Of a DNA stretch of 64,000 nt, positions 1-10,643 are shown one piece after another. Below the pieces are notes generated by a model. The model did not search any database. It had not been told where the DNA came from and saw only the letters and a list, made by a program, of their open reading frames with translations. Source of the DNA: Cryptomeria japonica (taxonomy: Eukaryota > Streptophyta > Pinopsida > Cupressales > Cupressaceae); the NCBI RefSeq assembly GCF_030272615.1, contig NC_081413.1, forward strand, positions 719,095,867-719,159,866, given 5' to 3'. Position numbers and translations under genes: made by a program. Every line of letters begins with the position of its first letter. Position 1 is the stretch's first letter.

Positions 1-359
1 TTGCTCTGAATGCTTGGTGATGAAAAATGAATCACTTTTGCCTTTTTAACCTGCGGAACCCTAATTCCTCATTGACATAAATGCTTGCCAGCATATCACA
101 TCAGATCCAAGATCCATCAAATCCACACCAGCTAATCTTCAGACTAACTTCTCCAATGTCTAAAACAATCTTTCAGATCACTATTGGGGGTAATGCAAGA
201 TCTGTCATCAATTTTCCTCCCCCTAAGGATAATGCCTTAGTTACTGCATGAGTCTCCTATCGGTGCAGGAACATTCTTCTCTATCAGTTGAGTAATTGAG
301 GTATTTTCTTCAGCCGATTGATCCTCAGACTTTCTAATCCATTTCTTGTCATGTTCCTT

Positions 360-1407
360 CTAGATATCATCAATCTTTTGTTTTCCCTTCTCATCATTTC
401 CTTCTTGTGGGTTCATGCTTCTGCAAAATTTAGCAATATGTTCCACTTTGTTGCATGCATAACAAGTGACATTGTTTTTCTTAATTGCCTTGTTGTAACC
501 TTGATCATTTCTTGATCTACATTGATTAGCCATATGTTCAAAATTTCCACATGCATGACATTTCACGTTCATTCTATAATCTATTGTCCTATGACCATAC
601 TTCTTGCAATTTAAACACTAAACGGTACCTGAATTATTATTCTGATTGACTCTATGCATTGACTTTCCATATGACCAAACTTATTGCAAACAAATAATCT
701 ACCATTAAATTTGTGTGCATTGGGTTGCCTTACCGGTGATTTTTTATTTTGGTTGTCTGGTGGATTCTCCTGATTTGTAGTCCCAAAGCTTTCTCCATGC
801 TCAAATCTAAGACCTATTATGTCTCAAGTGTTCCCTTGATTCTTCAATAACTCATCAAGTTTTGTAGAACTAACCTTGAACTTTTCTTTGTATTCATTTT
901 CAGCATCCAAATCACTTCTTAGGACTATTATCATTCTCTCCAACTCTTTCTCATTGTTATGTGATTGCATCAATTCAGTTCTCAACACATTATTCTCATG
1001 TGCCAACCTAATACATTCATCAGATCTATCTTTAAGAGATTTGGCAAGATTTTTTTCATTCTTCTTTTGATCTTTAATCTCCTTGGACATTCTCATGGTT
1101 AGGGCTTGCATTTCATTCTTCATGACACCATTTTCTTGACTTAACTTCTAACATAGTTCCTTTAAAGCATTCTTCTCTTCATCATCCTGATTTTTTAATT
1201 GATCACAAAGTTCTTTCCTCTTGGCTTGTGTAGATGATAACCTCTCTTCCAGAGTAAGGATGAATTCTTTTGAAGATCTCAACTCATCTTTAGTACAATT
1301 CAGCTCATCTTGCAGCTTCATGTTTTTCAATCTTTTAGTTAATCATAGTCTTCAAGTGCAACTTCAAGTTCTTTCCTCAAACTCATCTCCATTGATTCTA
1401 GATGCAT
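360..1407 (-). pseudogene. Gag-like protein: coiled coil plus zinc-knuckle array, broken
   Basis: This is the capsid/nucleocapsid-type protein of a copia-like element. The first ATG (1407) follows the primer site by about 40 bases. A Lys/Glu-rich coiled coil comes first (about 1330-824). Four CCHC-type knuckles follow: one degenerate near 680-720 (first Cys lost), one at about 620-580 ending in Tyr instead of Cys (CLNCKKYGHRTIDY), and two complete ones (CHACGNFEHMANQC at 560-519 and CYACNKVEHIAKFC at 464-423). Knuckles of this type bind nucleic acid. No UBN2-type capsid domain, usual in plant copia Gag, is seen before the coiled coil. Frameshifts and stops break the frame, including a TAG near 622 where Gln is likely. 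The gag of element F has the same plan. Confidence 0.7.
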
Positions 1408-1447
1408 GATCTTCCTCAAACTATTAGACTTATTCCAAGGCACCAAG

Positions 1448-1460
1448 TTTTGATACCAAT
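1448..1460 (-). promoter_or_regulatory. Primer-binding site of element G
   Basis: The minus strand reads attggtatcaaaa directly after the LTR end. It matches the 3' end complement of initiator Met-tRNA (TGGTATCAGAGC) with one or two changes, as expected for copia elements. Confidence 0.8.
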
Positions 1461-3346
1461 TGTTGGAATCTAAGAACACTAAGAGGGGGGGGGGGGGGGT
1501 GAGTCAATGTTCTACCAATAATTAAGCATTTAATTCCTTAAGATACTTTTCTAATTAACAACTGGTAAGCATAGAAACAAGATATAATAAAGAAAAAAGA
1601 AACCACAAAGATCAACACCATAACACAATGAATTTATACGTGGAAAACCTCAAAGAGGAAAAACCATAGTGGGATTTGTGACCCATAATATATCCACTGG
1701 CCCACTGAATAAATATTACATAAAAGGGGGGCCTGCACATGCAGATAGGCACACTACCTAGAGCACACTACTTATCACAAAGGAGCCTCACTGAATATAG
1801 ATAAAATACTAAATTATAAACAAAATTCTTAACTCCGACTGTGCATATAATATGTTGGATGAGTTTCAGTTTAAGTACTGACTATATCAGTTAACATTGT
1901 CTCCTTCCTTATCGGTAACCTTGTTCACTTCCCAATCCTCTGTAAAAATAACCAAGACCAACAATAGATCATTACATTCGCATTATGTTGATCAATATCT
2001 TGCTTGCATAATATCACATAACCTCTCACATCTATATTCCCAAAAATGACCTAGATGGACTGACTTATATACCCTTTACATACATAAACATGAATGCCTT
2101 ATGTTGGCTTACAATCATATTACAAAAGATAAATACATGTCGACCTAGACAAAAATATAAACATTAGTCTTCGTGACTGTTGCCACTAAAACCTTTGCTG
2201 GATCAATCTTCTATGTCGGCCTCCAAATACCAGTTCCTAGTTTGTCAGTTTCCTTGAATTTTGGATGTTAAACCTTGAATACCAGAGGATACCAAATAAG
2301 TATCCAACCCAAAATGATGTGTGTTGTCATCAATTACAACACCATGATCTTGGATGAGTGTTAATTACCAATAGGATTAATCTTGTTAGAGGATTTTAAA
2401 CTCAAGCTTATGAGCCACCTGGTGAAGGGATTTACAAATAAGACATGTTATGATCTACCAAGTTAAGGGATTTCAAACTGCTGTAACTGTTAGGGAACAC
2501 CAAGGCAAAATGATTTGATCACAACACTTCCTCGCTTTCTAGTATAGATCCTTCTCAGCTCAACTTTGCTACACACATGTAGACACTTCAATCTGGTTTG
2601 GGAGCTCTTTCTTCTTAAACTACCGACACACAATCTCTTCTCCAACTAGCCCTTAATACATTTTTCAGTTAGGCCGGCTACATAACCCTAACTACATTCA
2701 AAATACAATGAATTTTCATTATAGATTCTTACAAATCATTACAACATATTTCTAGACAATTTCCACTATTGAATGATCACCACACATCACCGCACATTGA
2801 TTTGATAAGAAATCAAACCCTTGTCGCATTCTACTAAGAACTTTGTCGTTTTCCAAGAAATTAGATCCTTGTATGTGTTGAAATACAATCTTATTATTAC
2901 ACACAAATTATAACATGTCATCACTAAGTTATGAACATGATAAGATCCACCGCCAAACGATAAACCATTATCGGTTAAAAATCTGTTACCGGTATACATT
3001 CTTCTTCACAGAGTTTATGAAAGTCAATCATAACTCACTCAATACACCGAATCTATTAATGCGGTTGCAATCAAAGACTCGTGCCAATTTCATAAACATA
3101 TGTTTGAAATCGCAACATCTAACTCTTCTTCAATCATCTGTATCGGTGTCTTGATCATCGCTTTGTTCCTGTTTACCGATTTACAACAACTTAGCAGTTT
3201 TATTGTTTAACACATTCCCCTATCGGTTAGGCTATACCGGTAGGCCTAAATGACTTAGATGAATCAACAAACATGGTTTCCATCAATGAAAACTCAAATA
3301 AATTAATCAAACAACTTACAACTATATCATCATCATCTAGCCAACA
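1461..3346 (-). repeat. 5' LTR of element G
   Basis: The inner edge is fixed by the primer-binding site. The termini TGTTGG and CCAACA form a perfect 6-bp inverted repeat, which is why I place the outer edge at 3346. Near the inner end lies a 15-base G run (1485-1499; C run in element sense) like those closing the LTRs of E and F. A hairpin CCTC-TTT-GAGG followed by TTTTCCACG (1658-1640, minus) matches the U5 motif of the other copia LTRs. No second LTR is visible, so the outer boundary remains provisional; similar CCAACA motifs occur up to 3490. Confidence 0.55.
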
Positions 3347-4117
3347 ATCTCCATCAACTTTACAAGTTATGCCAATAATAACTTTACCGATCATCTTCAT
3401 CTCATCAATATCTCCATATGCCAACAATATCCTCATCATTATCTTCATTAGTTATGCCAACAATAGCTGGGAAACACCAACAATCACATTAGAATCATCC
3501 GAAATAGTTGCACCAACACCATTTTTCAAATCTTCGTCGGTCAACATTTAGAAGCTCAAGAAGACAACCAATCTGCAACTGTAATGAAGAAAGACAACTT
3601 GCGGAGAACCAAATAATGAACCATCTGAAATGAAGATACACAAGACAAAAATAAAAATAATAGCCCAAAGTCTCAGCACAAGATATGATCACACCGAAAT
3701 ATACCAGAGGAAATATCAACCTCTGCAAAATAGTGATCAGCAAAACAATACTAAAAAACCGGATCGGAAAATCTTCCCAATCACAATGGAATAAATCATA
3801 GGAATATATTGACATCAATGACAACAACATATCCTAGCAGCAACAATGACCAACCATATCCAATAATCTTCCCCTTTAGCATTGATGGAAACGCATGAAT
3901 GTGAAAAATAGTCAATGCAAAGAAAGAAGATATCACTAGCAAACTCCTCCTAAGATCAAGATAGATAAAGCATTTTTTCACATGACCTCTCCCCCCCTTT
4001 GACAACAATGCCAAAGAGCTCAAATCAGATAACCAAACTTATCATCCTCCTTTGAATATGAAACACAAATCTCTCTCCAAAACATAGACTACTCCAGTAG
4101 AGGAGCAACACCAAATC
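3347..4117 (-). other. Decayed copia-like 3' region
   Basis: No intact gene is present. Read on the minus strand, the segment near 4015-3985 (a GGCATTGTTGTCAAAG stretch running into a G-run) resembles the non-coding stretch before the 3' LTR of element E (around 41250-41280). A polypurine-like aaaggggaagat lies at 3880-3868. I read it as the decayed 3' part of a minus-strand copia element, cut by H on the right and G on the left. Short ORFs here have no recognisable domains. Confidence 0.35.
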
Positions 4118-4344
4118 TGTTGGCATTTGGCATAATTGATGCAAAATGAGATGATGCAAGTGATACAGTTGAAGACTGATGACTGCACCGATAGAGGATA
4201 GAAAACTATTTGTGATGAAGAGATTGAGATTTTGTGATTAGATGACTTGATCAGTTATTTGTGTTGTCATTGATGGAAACTAATGTCAAATGATGATTAC
4301 TGATGTTCTTGATGATTTTTTTTCCATCTGAGTGACTTGGCTTA
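4118..4344 (+). repeat. Element H 5' LTR, left fragment
   Basis: It starts TGTTGGCATTTGG and is closely similar to 30161-30350, the start of the H2 LTR. It stops at 4344, where gypsy element A is inserted, and resumes at 28504. The H2 copy shows the uninterrupted sequence across this point. Confidence 0.85.
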
Positions 4345-7290
4345 TGTAAGGCCCTACCTCGACCCATCCTACCATTTCAGTGATTTTCATGTAACTATTA
4401 TGGATGCTTTATTTTTATGCATTATGGATATAGAAGTTTATATGATCCCAGGAATTAGATAACATTGATATATTGATGCTTCATTTCTATGCATTGTGGA
4501 TATAGAATTTTATATGATTCTAGAATAGGATAACATTGAGATGGTGTATGTCATTATTTGATTTGTAGGACTTTATTATGATGCTAGAAATATGATGCAT
4601 ATCTTATGAATGAATCAAATTTATGAGGATTATGATAATTGCCTATGTGGATTTGCTTTGATATATGGTAAATTGATTTGTATGATGTCAATTGTATGCA
4701 AAGTGATTGATGTGTATTCTTATTTATGTGTTTAATATTATATGAGACTATTGGGAAATACTAATGTGTAATTTAGATGCGCAGGAAAATTATCCATGTG
4801 ACCATGGAAACATTATGGAGAATCAAGCCTAGACCTATGTATGTTCGTAAAACTATGGGTTATCTATTTGGAGAGACAACACCCCATATGTATCGTATTT
4901 TATTCATAAATGTAAATGTTTGCATGTGTGTTAAATTGTATTTATTAATTTGTTTAAATCATACATGAGGACAATTGCCATGTGTGTATTTGTGATGTGG
5001 AATTATTTTTGTAGTGTCACTTGACACATATGTTGTATGTTGTGTTGGCATTGTCATGTCACCTTTTGAGAGATTTTTTTTTTACCAATAATATATTTCC
5101 AAATTATCCTTGAAGGTCCCAAGTAAAGCTAGGATAGTGAGTCATTATGAGGGTCAACTCAGAGTTGACACGTAGGTAAACTTTAGGTGGACTTTCAAAG
5201 GGTTAAACCAACTCTTGGAGTCAGTTTTGGAGCATTTTTATTGGGCCTCATGTGGTACCTATGGGTGAAGGCCAAATTTAGCCATGTGTCCACCCCGTAG
5301 GACTTCTTTAACCTCCCAAAAAAGTGGATTTTCCTAGATGGCCGATTTCATCTTTAGGAGTGCCATCCTTGGTTAGATAACCTTCTTGGTATGTGTCATT
5401 CCTCTTCCCCATTTCATTCCTCTTATTGAGGTGCCTTGGTTAGGGAGTGTGTAAGACCTAGGGAAGACCAACCAATGGGAGCCTCTCACTCTATCCAAGA
5501 GGTTGGAAAGAGTGAGAGAAGCCTTCTTAGGCAAGAGATTGAGACTTACGAAGTTAATAACCCACTCTCCATCTTTAGAGATGAGATCTTGCAGTTTTGA
5601 AAATCAGTTTTAAAAGGGAATTTTTGGCTAAGTTTTGAAGAAAAGAAGTGTGGAATTGGGTTGCTCTTCTCCAAGCTATCCCTAGTAAACCCTTGGCAGA
5701 TTCAAGGTTGGTTCATTTTCTTTCTTGTATGTTGAAAACTTGTTTGTAAAAGATTGCTTGAATGTGGATGTTTCTTCCCTTGTATTTTATTTGTGAAAAT
5801 ATTATGTGATTCTTCTTCCATTTTGTTATGCCTTTTCTTGTATTTTGGGAGTATCCAGGGCCATCTTACCCTTGGGAGGGTAGAATGGTCTTGGGGGTTG
5901 AAGGTGTTTGATAGCCTTACAGTGAGAGGCTCTTTTCAAGAGAGTGATCTCAAGGGTTTGTTTATGCATTCGGGGGTCATAAGGGGAGAAAGTATGGCAT
6001 GTATGCCTTGCGGGTCATAAGGATGTTGGGTTAAGATGGACTTATGTTGTGTTCTTGGTTGCCATGAGTTGGTTGTGATCTGTTATCTTGCAATTCTCCT
6101 CAAGGTACTTGGTCCACTTCCACCTATGTAAACATCACATTATGTGATGAAGTTCAGCCTTGGGATGGGAATGTGTTTGCTGTGAGCTTTTCCTTGCTTG
6201 TTTTTGTATTGCTTGAGTGTAACCCATCTAGGTCTTGGTTCTCCAAGCTCGGGGGTGGCTTCTAGTAAGCGTAGGCTGGGAGGTGAGCTCTCCATGGTCA
6301 CAGCCTTAAGATTTTGTATTGCAGGTTGCTTTGTGAAGGGATTGAAGGAAAAACTTGGATATGGTCTTGTTGAATCTATTTTAGTTGCAGAAAAAGAATA
6401 TGAGATGTAATATTGTATTTTAGTTGCAGAAATGTAAAAGAGGAGTTTTATGTTGTATTTATTTTATTTAAGTCCTCATTTATTAGGAATGAGAAACCAG
6501 TTGGGTATTTCACCCATTGCAAAAGTTGATAAATTGTATTCAAATCATTATTACAAAAAAAAGCATCTTTTAAGTTAATATTGCAAATGATAGATAAATG
6601 GATATTAGAGGAATAATAGTTTCTGCATTTTTAAATATTTCTAAGTGTTTTCTAGACTGTATTATGCTGCTATCATTTATTTATCTCTGTCATTTATTCA
6701 AAAAAATGCAAAAAGTAAAATGGGAATATTATGAAATAGAAAAGCAGGAAAGTTAGTAAGATAAAAATAAATACTTAGTCCTAGTGATTTATTATTTCCA
6801 AATGCAAAAAGGGTTAAATAGACATTTGAAGTGTAATAGTTTTGGTAGTGCACAAATTTTTAGTGTTTTAAAGTGTTTTCTAGTCTATTTTAAATGCTGC
6901 TATAAATTTTATTTACTTGTGTCATTTATTAAAAAAAAAATGCAGAAAATAAAAGTAGGTAAAATAACATTTTCCTATAGTTAACTATTAGAAGTTTAAA
7001 ATGAAAAGGAATGCAACTAGTTAAAATCTGTTAGTTTTAGGAAGTCTGCTGTCATGTGATAAAAGAAAAATATATAGGATTCAGACTTAGTAGAGAAATC
7101 TAGAAATACAGGTAGATAAGAAATGAAACAGAAGGATAACTATTATGTTTATGTTCTATTTTTGCTTCTGTGAGTCATATTGCTTAGGTTATAAATTTGA
7201 AAATGGAAATAGATTATGCCCTAAGTAAAAACAAAATAAAAAGATTTACTCCTATTTCTGTTAATAGAAAACAGTTTGCTAAAACTATTG

Positions 7291-7295
7291 TAGTC
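7291..7295. other. Empty target site equivalent for element B
   Basis: The 5' LTR of A reads attg-tagtc-catatat here without interruption. In the 3' LTR the same tagtc is duplicated on both sides of element B (15342-15346 and 26902-26906). This LTR therefore preserves the pre-insertion sequence. Confidence 0.9.
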
Positions 7296-7316
7296 CATAT
7301 ATTTTTACCTTAGAAA

Positions 7317-7318
<2 letters not shown>

Positions 7319-7354
<36 letters not shown>
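7319..7354. repeat. TA microsatellite
   Basis: This is a perfect (TA)n run within the A LTR. The matching place in the 3' LTR (about 26930-27122) is longer and interrupted, so the tract changed after insertion. Confidence 0.9.
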
Positions 7355-7358
<4 letters not shown>

Positions 7359-7414
7359 CATACCAAAAAACAAAAAATTATTAAGGGTATACTGTGTTTT
7401 TGGCGGGGGCCAAG

Positions 7415-7585
7415 CCACTGTGTTTATACACAGTGGACGGCACAAGCCGCAACTGTGGTTACACATAGTGGTCAGCATGGGGCCGCCACTATGGGTAACC
7501 ACAATGGATGGCTCATGGCTGCCACTATGGGTGCCCACAGTGGGCAGCACCGGCCACTGCTGTGGGTTTCCACAGTGGTGCCCAG
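7415..7585. repeat. Array of five imperfect hairpins in the A LTR
   Basis: Units start near 7415, 7451, 7486, 7521 and 7553, about 35 bp apart. The first is a perfect 8-bp stem (CCACTGTG, loop TTTATA, CACAGTGG). The others are variants of CCACTATGG...CCACAGTGG with mismatches or a bulge. The same array occurs in the 3' LTR (about 27174-27382). Confidence 0.8.
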
Positions 7586-7764
7586 GGAGCCTCCTTGTCT
7601 TGTGAGCTCGGTCCCTCCCCCATGGCCGTCGCCCCCTGTTTAAAACCCTACATACACAAAGCACACTCTCACAAAAACAAAGATGTTAGGGAAGCTTTCG
7701 GGTTAGGGTTTGCATTTGAAAAAAATAATAATAAAGGGGGAGAGTATATGGAATGATAAAACAT

Positions 7765-7857
7765 GCAACCCTAACCCAATTTTGGGTTAGGGTTAGCATA
7801 TAAATAATAAAGAAAATTAGTTATGCAACCCTAGCCCACATTTGGGTTAGGGTTAGC
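7765..7857. repeat. Two telomere-motif hairpins, 60 bp apart
   Basis: At 7765-7797 the arm AACCCTAACCCAA pairs with TTGGGTTAGGGTT (13 bp, 2-base loop). At 7825-7857 there is an imperfect copy. Both recur in the 3' LTR (27573-27605 and about 27633-27665). They are not a telomeric array, because each has only two or three motifs per arm. Confidence 0.75.
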
Positions 7858-8687
7858 ATTTAGAAATTTTAAAAAGCATTAGGTTGTTTTTTTTTTTTTT
7901 TTTAAATATAGTAGAGGAATAAATCAACCCAATTTAGGGTTCACAATTAAAATATTAAATAAAATAAGAACATGGGGGAAATTCTTTTTAAAATTTGAAA
8001 AAGAATCCCCCCCCCACCCCCCATTTAATATTGCCAAATGTGAAATTAATTTTAACTTCTAATTTTGGACCATGGAGAAAATTGATTTTTAATATAGACT
8101 TTTATCAAGGCATAATTAAATTGGGGGAAATATTTTTATATAGATTGATTATCGCAATTATTGACATAATTTTATTAATCAAGGATTATCAATGAGGATA
8201 TTTCATAGATAATTTTCATATTAAATTAAATGTGGATGTTAGGATAAATTTAATTTGGGGAAATTTTATTAATGATTTTTATTAATTATTTTATGCGAAT
8301 TCTAGCCTATGAGGTCAATATTGGCCAAATTATTTAATAGTCAAAATTTGAAGGTTTAGGGGGATCTAATTGGGTATAGTATAAATTATATTTATTTGGC
8401 AAATATCATTATTGAGATTGTTAACCTTATCGGTTATATTAAAAAAAAAAAGAATTAACTTTAAATTGCGATGATCCTCTCAGGGAATGATCAGTCTTCA
8501 TTAATAATTGTCACGTTATTGATTGAATTAATTATTCCAACTTTAGTAAACAAATCCTATTTACATCTTAGTTAAGACAAAACGTAATTGATTCCATTTT
8601 AAACATAGGTTATTTTATGAGTTTATGTTGTCAAAAAAAAAAAAAAAATTTGTTCCGTTTTTGCCCAAAAATTTGGGCACGACATTT

Positions 8688-8699
8688 TGGTATCAGAGC
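8688..8699 (+). promoter_or_regulatory. Primer-binding site of element A
   Basis: TGGTATCAGAGC, complementary to the 3' end of initiator Met-tRNA, four bases after the LTR end. Confidence 0.9.
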
Positions 8700-8814
8700 A
8701 AGGTTTCTAATAGTAGGAACCTTTCTCCATTACGTTTCTCTTTAATTATTTACTTAATAAAAATTTTCTTCAAAAATTATTTATTTATTTATTTTATTTT
8801 ATTTTCTCATAAGG

Positions 8815-10190
8815 ATGTCTTTGACTACACGACAAGCTCGCAAGCATGGTAGGGGTCCTAGGCATGCACGTATGGCACGTGAAGATGTTGATAGGGAGGA
8901 AATAGTTTTGGAAGGGGACCCAAAGGCTCCTCCCAAATGTCCGATTGACCCAAACTGAGACATCTTATTAGCGCTTCAGAACCTGATTGGGATAGTACAG
9001 GATAGGGTTCCAACAATTGAACATCATGCAAAAAACTAGAACTCAGGGAGCCATAGATCAGGAGATAGGGAACGAAGTAGGATTCCACCTCCTAATCCCT
9101 TAGAGGGCCAGGCTAAGCATGAGCTTGAGTATGTTCATCTACCCGGACCACCTCCAGTAGCAGCACCTATATATTTTGAGAGAGCACGTTGTGATCCAGG
9201 GGATCTGATCAGAGAGGTTTTGTGCCTCTAGCCACCATCTTTTGGGGGATCTACTGACAGGGTGGAAGTTGAGGCTTGGGTTTTGAGCCTAGATCAGTGC
9301 TTTGCATTGCGTTCCTATGAAAGCAATCTAAAGGCACAAGTAGTAGTTCACCTTTTGAGAGGAACAACCTCCACATGGTGGAGACAGGAGGAATACAAGG
9401 CCTAGTTGCAGACACCCTCACATGGGAGATCTTTACAAAGAGGTTCAGGGAGAGATACCTATCAGAGCACTTCAAGCAGCTTAGGATAGATGAGTTCCAT
9501 GATCTCTAGCAGAAGGGTCTTTTAGTGACCTAGTATGAGAGTAATTTCATCGAGCTCCTACCATATGTGGATTACCTGAAGGACAAGAAGCTTCTCATCA
9601 ACCATTTTATCAGGGGATTGAATGTTGGGATAGCAGGACCGGTGAGGATGGCCACTCCAGGAAGCCTTCAGTTTGCCATGGAGAAGGCCTTGATAGTCAA
9701 GGAAATTAAGGTCAAGCCTTAGGACATGAGGGATCAGTTTCAGAACCGAAACCCTGCACCACAGTCTTTTGGGTTTCAGAAACCCCATTGGAAAGGCAAC
9801 CACAGAAATGCATTGGGGTCCTTTAAACCCCCTCCTTCGCAACAGTCATAGCAGAATCAAAGGCAGAGGCCCCCTTAGGGACAACAGGGCTCTAAGACTA
9901 AGTAGTGGCATTCACAGGGTACTTACACACCTTCGGCATGGACTCAGTAGTCCTCACGGGGTGGGTATAGTGGTTCGAGCAGGACAGGTGGATAGTCTTT
10001 CTCTAGGCCTCAGGGTGTATAGTTTCAGGCACGCGGTGCTTGTTACACATGTGGAGCCATGGGGCACATGGCGAGAGAGTGTTTGCAGGGTCAGATGGCA
10101 AGTAGTTAGAGGATGGCAGCATCAGAGCCTATGGTTGGGGATATGGGCAAGTCCCATAGGGTCTTCGTAGTGGTTGACAACCACCAGGTA
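8815..10190 (+). pseudogene. Gag of element A, broken
   Basis: This is the structural Gag of a Ty3/gypsy element. The ATG at 8815 (MSLTTRQARK) is the first after the primer site. A Retrotrans_gag-like block is readable at about 9240-9720: FGGSTDRVEVEAWVLSLDQC, then after a frameshift near 9405 the segments ITWEIFTKRFRERYL and LPYVDYLKDKKLLINHF. A basic, Gln/Pro-rich linker leads to one complete zinc knuckle, CYTCGAMGHMAREC, at about 10032-10073. At least one frameshift and many stops, often TAG, prevent translation. Confidence 0.8.
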
Positions 10191-10643
10191 GAGCACTAGG
10201 CCATAGTTATTGAGGCTGCAGGTATGATCAGTGGTAGCAATGTATCTATATTGTTTGATTCAAGAGCTACTGACTCCTTTATATCTCTACTAGTTATGGA
10301 GTGTTGCGGGCTCGTGGCAGTTAGGCAAGGTGTTAGTTGGGAAGTGGAGTTAGCTTTAGGGGCTAGAGTGTCAGTAGATTCAGAGGTTAGGGGATGTTAG
10401 CTCCAGATTGGTAATACCACCACTTTAGTAGACCTTAGAGTTACACTGCTTGGATCTTATGGCATCATAATTGGCATGGATTGTCTTTAAGCCCTCAGAG
10501 CCAAGATGGATTTTCGCCTGAAAAAGATCGAGTGTGAGGATGATCATGGTGCTCTCATAGTAATCACTTGGATTTAGAGGCTCGTGTCTCTTCATATGAT
10601 TTTTGCTATGCAGCTTAAATAGAGCATGTGAAAGGGATGCCAT
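10190..10643 (+). pseudogene. Aspartic protease region of element A, broken
   Basis: Retropepsin-like segment after the zinc knuckle. The active-site region reads ILFDSRATDSFIS near 10245-10285. Ty3/gypsy proteases usually have D-S-G-A-T here, so the glycine is replaced by Arg and the active site is altered. Downstream, the segment around 10440-10500 (GSYGIIIGMDCL) fits the second conserved block (usually ending GMDWL). Several TAG stops interrupt it. Confidence 0.65.

Larger units (their letters stand above)
1..3346 (-). mobile_element. Element G: partial copia-type LTR retrotransposon
   Basis: On the minus strand the order is LTR (3346 to 1461), a primer-binding site like initiator Met-tRNA (1460-1448, reading attggtatcaaaa), then a short gag with a coiled coil and zinc knuckles. 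The element runs off the left edge, so protease, integrase and RT would lie outside if present. The gag plan, and the LTR tail with a C-run followed by a CTCTTAGT-like stretch, match element F at 30747. Bases 1-360 follow the gag and hold a purine tract (minus strand, around 228-215) but no recognisable domain. The LTR outer boundary is less certain than the inner one. Confidence 0.75.
4345..8684 (+). repeat. 5' LTR of element A (4.34 kb)
   Basis: It ends in gacaca-type TG...CA termini just before the primer site. From 5285 onward it matches the 3' LTR pieces (13329-15346 and 26907-28498). Bases 4345-5284 have no counterpart because the 3' copy is truncated. Inside are a (TA)n run at 7319-7354, a CCACTGTGG-type hairpin array (7415-7585), a possible TATA-like tttaaaac (7639-7646), and two telomere-motif hairpins (7765-7797, 7825-7857). 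Small ORFs in it (e.g. 5754-6020, 6198-6410, repeated at 13799 and 14242) have no recognisable domain and are probably chance. Confidence 0.9.

Noticed and set aside
5754-6410. Two small ORFs repeated at 13799 and 14242
   Set aside because: They recur only because they are inside both LTR copies. Substitutions do not favour silent sites as far as I can judge, and no domain is seen.
7305-7756. Five overlapping open frames, some Trp/His-rich
   Set aside because: They lie in the GC-rich hairpin array of the A LTR; the matching frames in the 3' LTR are not conserved.
7765-7857. Interstitial telomeric repeat
   Set aside because: Only two or three CCCTAA-like words per arm, arranged as inverted repeats, not a head-to-tail array.
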